DNA of 64,000 nucleotides from Molossus alvarezi. Taxonomy: Eukaryota > Chordata > Mammalia > Chiroptera > Molossidae. The number at the start of each line of letters is the position of its first letter. Position 1 is the stretch's first letter. The DNA is taken from positions 124,001-188,000 of the forward strand of contig CM073895.1 of the NCBI GenBank assembly GCA_037176705.1, read 5' to 3'. The position numbers and the translations under genes were made by a program. Shown here piece after piece: positions 58,040 through 64,000 of the stretch. Below the pieces are notes generated by a model. That model saw only the letters and a list, made by a program, of their open reading frames with translations. It did not search any database and was not told the DNA's origin.

Positions 58040-58215
58040 GCCAAAGGTAACATTACAAGTTGGGGGCCAACCTGTTGAATTTCTAGTTGATACTGGAGCC
58101 ACCTTTTATCAGGCTCCAGTTATAATACAACTAAGCAGCAATGCCTCCCCCATGCGCATCCGCCAATACCTGATCTCCATAAAGGCCAAACTACGCAGAT
58201 TCATAGACTCAGAGA
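58040..58215 (+). pseudogene. ERV protease relic, internally deleted
   Basis: The active-site motif LVDTGATF is intact at 58083-58106. The sequence then reaches RT N-terminal sequence within about 130 bp, so most of the protease after the active site is deleted. Intact retroviral protease has about 100-125 residues. Confidence 0.8.
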
Positions 58216-59470
58216 AGCTGGCATTTTAAAACCTTGCCAGTCAGCCTGGAACACTCCCCTCTTGCCGGTTAAGAAGCCTGGGACTGAGGATTTTAGGCTG
58301 GTCCAAGATTTAAGGGAAGTAAACACTCGGGTGGAAACCATCCACCCTACGGTTCTGAACCCTTACATGCTTCTGAGCCTGACCCCTCCCAGCCGTGTTT
58401 ACTATACTGTCTTGGACCTCAAGGACGCCTTCTTTCCAATTCCCTTATCACCTCTCAGCCAACCCATCTTCGCCTTGGCATGGGTTGATCCGGGAGGGGG
58501 ATTCTCAGGACAACTGACCTGGACCCGACTGCCTCAAGGATTCAGGAACTCTCCCGCCATCTTCGGTGAGGCCTTGAGCAAGGACCTCCAACTGTTCCGG
58601 GAAAGGTACCAACATGTCACCCTGCTACAGTACGTAGATGATTTGCTTCTAAAAGCTGCTTCTCTTCCTGAATGTGAGGAGGCCTGAAGGCACTTCTACT
58701 AGAGCTAGAACACTTAGGATATCGGGTCTCAGCCAAGAAAGCTCAATTATGCACCACCACCGCGACCTACCTAGGTTATGAACTCAAAGAAGGAAAACAG
58801 TCGCTCCCCAATAGCAGGATAGAGGCGGTCATGAAAATCCCTACCCCACGACCAAGAGACAGGTTCAGGAATTTCTTGGGGCTGTAGGGTACTGCCGCCT
58901 CTGGATCCCTAGCTTTGCCGAGATCGCTAAACCTCTCTATACCAGCACAGGGGGAAAAGACAAGGCCTTTGAGAAACTAAAAACGACCTTAGTGTCTGTG
59001 CTGGCCCTAGCTCTGCCTGATATCACTTTCAGCTCCTCGTCTCTGAGACTCGAGGCATTGCCACAGGGGTCCTAACCCAATCATTAGGGCCTGGAAGAGA
59101 CCAGTTGCCTACCTATGTAAGAGATTAGATTCGGTAGCCTCCAGCTGGCCCAGATGCCTGCCAGCCATAGCAGCTACTGCTATTTTAGTTAAAGAAGCAT
59201 CCAAGCTAACCCTAGGGCAAGACCTCCAGATTATTGGGGCACACTCTGTTGAGGCTCTCCTCAGGAGCCCTCCAGACCAGTGGATGTCTAATGCCCAGAT
59301 CACCCAACACCAGGTACTCATCTTAAACTCCTCCTGAATCCAGTTTCTGAAGACCTCTGCCCTCAACGAGGGCACACTGCCACCTGATGATGACCCTCAT
59401 GATCCCCTTCATGATTGCTCAGACATTCTTGAGACTCTAACTAACCTGAGGTCTGACCTAACTGACAACC
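58216..59470 (+). pseudogene. ERV reverse transcriptase relic with intact YVDD
   Basis: The 58262-58687 frame (141 codons) covers fingers and palm: [34 protein letters not shown] with a catalytic Asp, [12 protein letters not shown] and the catalytic box YVDD at 58631-58642. The thumb and connection continue to about 59470 in at least two other frames. Of the ERVs here this is the best preserved RT core, yet it lacks its N-terminal part and is not continuous with pol. Confidence 0.9.
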
Positions 59471-59479
59471 CTCTCCCAA

Positions 59480-59940
59480 CTCCAGAGCATGCTCTCTATA
59501 CAGATGGGAGCAGCTACATCCGGGAAGGAGTCCAATATGCGGGAGCGGCAGTATAAGGGCATCTGGGCCCAGGCACTAGGGCACGGGACTTCAGCTCAGA
59601 GGGCTGAACTAATTGCTCTCACTCAGGCTTTAAGATGGGCAAAAGGCAAGTCAGTAAACATCTACACTGACAGCCTGTATGCCTTCGCCACAGCCCATGT
59701 CCACGGGGCCCTCTACCAAGAAAGGGGACTCCTAACCTCAGGAGGGAAACAGATCAAAAACAAAGAAGAAATTCTTGCCCTCCTAGAGGCCATTTGGCTA
59801 CCAACAAAAGTGCCCATTATCCACTGCCGGGGCCACCAGAACTCCGACACCCCTGAAGCTAAGGGGAACACCTCCGCCGATCAGACAGCCAAGGAGGCTG
59901 CCCTAAGACCAGTGGGGCCACTAGAGATCCTTCCTGTCCT
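59480..59940 (+). pseudogene. ERV RNase H relic
   Basis: LYTDGSSYI carries the first Asp at about 59497. After a one-base shift near 59550, the frame continues with [16 protein letters not shown] (Glu) and [15 protein letters not shown] (Asp). [20 protein letters not shown] (catalytic-site His and Asp) follows to about 59890. All four active-site positions are present, but the single shift splits the domain. The 59489-60076 frame of 195 codons is the longest pol frame in the window. Confidence 0.9.
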
Positions 59941-60075
59941 TCCGGGGAAAGTCTCCTCAAGGAGACCTCTTATCCCCAAGAGGAGGAAGAACTTGGACGG
60001 AGGCTCAACTGTAACCAGGGGCTGCATGGCTGGAGGCTTCTCTCCGATGGGAGGATCCTCTTACCTGCAACCCTA

Positions 60076-61060
60076 GGCTGAGAGCTGATCTCTCAGCTGC
60101 ATCAGGGCACCCACCTGGGCAAGACTAAACTCTCCAGTCTCATAGTCCGGAGACTGTCCCAAACCTTAACAGATGGACAGAATCTGAAATAAGGAGATGC
60201 CCTGCCTGTGCCCAAGTCAATTCTCACCCTCGGGAAACAACAGACCTCGGGACCCGAGAACGAGGCAAAGCTCCCGGTGACCACTGGGAAATTGACTTTA
60301 CTGAGGTCACCCCTGGCCAATACGGCTATAAATATCTGCTTGTTTTCACAGATGCCTACTCCGGCTGGACTGAGGCTTTTCCTACCAAGACTGAAACTGC
60401 AACACGGTAGCCCAGTCACTGCTCTCTGAGACAGTCCCTCGATTTGGCCTCTCTCTAGCTCTGGGGTCCAACAATGGCCCTGCATTCATTGCTCAAACCA
60501 CAAAATTGTTAGCTAAAGCTTTAGGGATTACTTGGAAATTGCATGGTGCCTACAGGCCTCAGAGTTCAGGACAGGCAGAGAGAATGAATAGGACATTAAA
60601 GGAAACTTTAACTAAGCTCCACCTTGAGGCGGGCGACAACTGGGTAAGGCTCCTTCCTTTTGCCCTCCTTTGTGTGCACTGTATCCCTTACCTTAAGGGT
60701 TTCACCCCATTTGAAATCATGTTTGGCCGACCTCCCCCTATTCTACCCAAAATCGGGGACGAGGTCTTAGCCAACCTGGGTAACCATAGCCTCCTCAGCT
60801 CTTTGCAGGCAATCCAGAGGCTGAGAGAACAGACCCAGCAGCCAATCAAGAACACCAGACCCCAACCAGGACACCCCAGATACCACCGCATGACTTCACC
60901 CCTGGTGAGTGGGTCTGGGTCAAGAAACATCAGCCTGCTTCCCTCGAGCCTCACTGGACTGGCCTTTTTCCTGTTATCCTGACTACGCCCACTGCTCTGA
61001 AAATAGCAGGATGGAAATTTGGGATTCACCACACTCGGGTAAAGAAAGCACACCCTGAGC
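60076..61060 (+). pseudogene. ERV integrase relic
   Basis: The zinc domain starts at about 60090 (LHQGTHLGKTKL). The core has HWEIDFTEV-like sequence near 60285 and a GSNNGPAF-like segment near 60470, where the second catalytic Asp of the DNGPAF motif is Asn. The 60506-60982 frame holds [20 protein letters not shown] with the catalytic Glu, then [18 protein letters not shown]. Frameshifts split it into at least three frames. Confidence 0.85.
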
Positions 61061-61099
61061 AATTACCTGAACAATGGGCCTTACAGGGGACCAAGGATC

Positions 61100-61855
61100 C
61101 CCTGAAGATAAAGCTCTCCAGGGTTTCCTCCTAATCTCATTCCTGACTCTGATTGCCAGTAAAGCACCTACCCAATTTAGATGCACTCAAGGGCGGACAC
61201 TGCTATGAAGGTATGGGCCCTGCCTGACCCTCAGAGTCCTACAAGGACAGGGGACATGCTTCATCATCAGCAACTACAACCTAAGCTCTTACCATTATGC
61301 AGACTCATGTGGGGATGCTACCACCCTGACCCCATTAAGCCCCTCATCACAAGAGACTTGGATCCCAACTGCACCCCCCCCCCACGACTTGGTTTGCTTG
61401 TGTCTCAGGACTGACTCCCTGTATCTTTCCCATTGGAACCAAAGACATATATTCTTGCTAACATTATTCCACAGGTTTATCTTCTTCTCTGTTTGGCCTT
61501 AGGAGAAACCTGTTGCTTTTATGCTAACCAATCTGGTATTATTAGAGGAAGCATAAAATTAGTTAGACAGTGACTAGATGAACGAGAACAGGCTCTATCC
61601 ACCTCTAAGAATTGGTATGAGAACCTCTTTAATTGGTCCCCATGGTTCACTACTCTTACCACTGGCCTTGCGAGCCCCTTACTCCTCCTCCTATTAATAC
61701 TAACTTGTGGCCCAATCCTAATTAATCGCTTAATGCAATTTTTTAGAGAAAAAGTACAGGCTGTTAAGCTTATGGTTCTTAGCACTCCCTATCAGAGGCT
61801 AGCCACAATGGAAGAAATTGAAGACACTTTAGAGTCAAAGATTTGATTTAACCCT
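61100..61855 (+). pseudogene. ERV env relic, mostly deleted
   Basis: A signal-peptide-like start (about 61105-61165) is followed by a short SU piece. It then jumps to a TM piece with ETCCFYANQSG (end of CX6CC) near 61506-61540. A Leu-rich membrane-spanning segment (about 61670-61740) and a cytoplasmic tail end at about 61845. Most of SU, the fusion peptide and the region before CX6CC are missing. The same deletion is present in the inverted copy. Confidence 0.85.
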
Positions 61856-61870
61856 AAGACCAGTGGGGAA

Positions 61871-62226
61871 TGTAAAGGACAAACACATGACCTTGCCCCC
61901 TGATTTTAAGGGAATGGCAAGAACTAGCTGCTAATAGATAACCACTGCATTGTATAGATAACCATCGCTTTGTGTACACAGAGACTGCTGGTCCCCTCAG
62001 GCATAACAGCTAACTGCAAATATCTGCTTCTGTACTGCTTGCTTGCTCACATACCCTTAACCCAAATTCCTTAACAGGGGCTAAGACAACTATATAAGCA
62101 ACTCACCCCCTGAGCTCAGGGCTGCTCTCTCCTCTGAGTAGGATGGGACAGTCGCCGCGGCTAATAAAGCTCTCTTAATTTGAACCCAGTTCGGAGTCTG
62201 AGTCTGGTCTGTCTCGTTGGTCTACA
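61871..62226 (+). mobile_element. 3' LTR of the plus-strand gammaretrovirus-like ERV
   Basis: It starts TGTAAAGGACAAACACATGAC after a purine tract (CAGTGGGGAA) and ends GTCTCGTTGGTCTACA. A TATATAAG box lies at 62091-62098 and AATAAA at 62163-62168. At 356 bp it is a complete, short LTR. Confidence 0.85.
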
Positions 62227-63284
62227 ATAGCACATTTCTTATTGCTTTCTGTGGGCTCAGTTGTAAAACTGGTAAATTTTCAGCTTTTCTATTTCCCTAA
62301 CATGTGTAAATGTGGCTGCACATTTTTCTGTACCTTTTGGTGTGTAGTATTTTATTATTGTTCAGTTCTAAGTTCTTTTCTGACTCCAGTTGTGATTTCT
62401 TTGGGGGATTAATCAGAAGTGTATTCATAGCTTTTAAATATAAAAACATTTAGTTAACTTTTGTTACTTATCTGTAGGCTACATTTAACAAGATCAAGAA
62501 ACTTACTGTAAATAATTTTAATCCTTTGAGGTTTGTTCAAACTTGCTTTTAATAGTATGATAGGGTCATTTAAAAAATGCCTGCATTTTCAAAGATACAA
62601 GGTTTAGATGGTTATTTCTGGAATGTGGAAGACTAAGATGAGGGATTCTAACCAGCATTCACAAACAGCTTAATTAAAGACTGACTTATGGACACTGAAA
62701 AGCAACAGGGATCACTGAGAGTCCTGCTGTGCTGGACCAGTGCGGTGCCAGCTCCTGAGATGTCAGCTGTCCCCCCCTTCCTGACCTCCTGCGCTTCTCT
62801 CAGCCCAGGACACTCCTTCCCCACCTCGGCCAGTTGGCGCTTCTGTTTCAGCCGCCGGCCATGCTGCCGGTAGGAGGAGGCAGCACTTAGGCCGGATAAG
62901 TCTTTGTCCTGTGGCACTGCCCTCTGCATTGCGGGTGCTTATTGACTTTCATCATGTCCATTTCCTGTATGCGGGTATCAGTACCCCCTTACCCCACCCT
63001 GAAGACAATCTCAAAGGTCTTCAAAATTTTCAAATGTCCCCCTGGGGGAAAAATTGCCTTTGGCTTACCTCTTTAGACTAACACCTGAGAAAAAAAAATT
63101 TTTTTCTACCACCCAGTGTACCTATCTGGAATAGTGCCTTTGTATAAAGTATCTGTTGTTATTTGCAAAGATCCTTTCAAAAGCCCCAAGGCAGCTTATA
63201 TCATCACTTACTTGGGATGTTTCATAGATTCACTTTTATATTCTATTTCTGATCTTCTTCTGCTTAAGGATCTGTGATTCTTTT
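62227..63284. other. Unassigned segment
   Basis: AT-rich sequence with nothing I recognise. A GC-richer patch at 62740-62940 has short frames on both strands without known domains. Confidence 0.45.
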
Positions 63285-63663
63285 TGTTAGCTCTTAACTT
63301 CCATATTACTTCCCTAAGCCTCTCATGCCAGAAAACCAAAACCCATCACTCCAGTCAGGCGGAACAGAATGGTGAAACCACCCTAACCCACCCAAAACTG
63401 CAAAGGTCACTCGACAAGAAAAACAAGTTTCAGGAGACCCCAGCCCCCGACCAATCAAGAACTTGGGAGACCCCAGTCCCGACCAAAGAGGACCACGTCT
63501 CCTCAGCTGAATGACCACCCCCCCGCCCAGCCCTAAATTTAAAACTCCCTAGTCTGTACAAGCCAGTTGCTACTCTCTCCTTAGAGGTAGTCCGGCAGGC
63601 TGATTCCCAATAAACCTGCACTTCTGGAGACCCTGCACCACCTCGTTCTGCCTCATTCTTACA
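63285..63663 (+). mobile_element. Solo LTR of the Phe-type ERV family
   Basis: TGTTAGCTCTTAACTTCCATATTACT to CATTCTTACA parallels the LTRs at 37360 and 40409, including GACCCCAGCCCCCGACCAATCAAGAA, a TTTAAAAC box and AATAAA at 63609-63614. It carries an extra partial repeat of GGAGACCCCAGTCCCGACCAA. No internal retroviral sequence follows or precedes it. Confidence 0.85.
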
Positions 63664-64000
63664 CTTTCATAGAAGGAGGGTCATCAAACGTGTATGTCTT
63701 AAACTTTCTTGTCTTTTCTTTGTAACCTGTGCCACATCTTAACCCAAAGATTCATATGGTTACAGAGAGGTTTGTTTCTCTCCCACATAAGCAACTAACA
63801 AGATATTTAATAGGTAAATATCAGCAGACATGTGCGTCACAATTCCCTGCAGTAAGATTTAACAATCTAACAAAAGTAGCTTATTTTTAACAAAATGATT
63901 ATGTCAATGACATAAGGTGCAGTCTACTAATTAAGGTTTGGATGTAAAATTTGTTGTTGTTTTTTAAAGATGGGAATACAGAGGGCCATAGTTTGGCCTG
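63664..64000. other. Unassigned flank
   Basis: AT-rich sequence with nothing recognisable. Confidence 0.4.

Larger units (their letters stand above)
56144..62226 (+). mobile_element. Gammaretrovirus-like provirus, plus strand, without a 5' LTR
   Basis: Leader 56144-56494, gag 56495-57990, pro about 58040-58200, RT to about 59000, RNase H 59480-59930, integrase 60080-61060, truncated env 61100-61850 and 3' LTR 61871-62226. No LTR or primer site in the normal orientation precedes the leader. Motif order and the single NC knuckle fit gammaretroviruses. Confidence 0.9.

Noticed and set aside
56495..62226. Intact or replication-competent retrovirus
   Set aside because: No 5' LTR, frame breaks in gag, pro, pol and env, and large env deletion.

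Overview
This is a mammalian nuclear window built almost entirely from mobile elements, with no gene I would call functional. The host is most likely a bat. The window carries about nineteen copies or fragments of a tRNA-derived SINE of the Ves type (head near GCCCTGGCCGGTTTGGCTCAGCGG, body GCAGCCACTCGATGTGTCCC, then a CT-rich run). Several sit in perfect target-site duplications inside L1 and retroviral sequence, so they are fairly young. Ves SINEs are characteristic of chiropterans, mainly Yangochiroptera; I cannot resolve the family.

Layout. 1-6150: unassigned DNA with two antisense SINEs. 6155-8448: a 2.3 kb purine-rich degenerate tandem array that resumes for about 60 bp at 18672-18732, split by a 10.2 kb LINE-1 block. 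That block holds an L1 5' region with ORF1 (L1-A, 8449-10641) joined head-to-tail to a longer L1 (L1-B, 10642-18671). L1-B has a YBX1 processed pseudogene in ORF2, 26 codons after the start, so L1 start codons read in frame into YBX1. 18860-21180: a class I ERV relic (integrase, env TM, probable LTR). 21989-29120: a pair of inverted repeat arms around a G-rich segment with an 84 bp duplication, an L1 that lacks ORF2 (24545-26645), an old L1 piece and several SINEs. 29170-36220: a minus-strand gammaretrovirus-like provirus (LTR, gag, pro, pol; env lost). 37360-40771: a plus-strand ERV with a tRNA-Phe-type primer site and two LTRs that keeps only gag and protease; a solo LTR of the same family lies at 63285-63663. 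44305-50160: a third L1 (L1-C) that lacks its 3' end and abuts a minus-strand class II (betaretrovirus-like) ERV at 50160-54915. 55224-62226: a gammaretrovirus-like provirus whose 5' LTR is replaced by an inverted copy of its own env-TM/LTR end.

Every retroviral and L1 frame is broken by stops, frameshifts or deletions, some at catalytic sites. The most unusual structures are the inverted env-LTR arms, the L1-ORF2::YBX1 open frame, the ORF2-less L1, and the inverted duplication at 22.0/29.1 kb. Functional statements for retroelement proteins come from family knowledge; nothing here shows that any of them is expressed.
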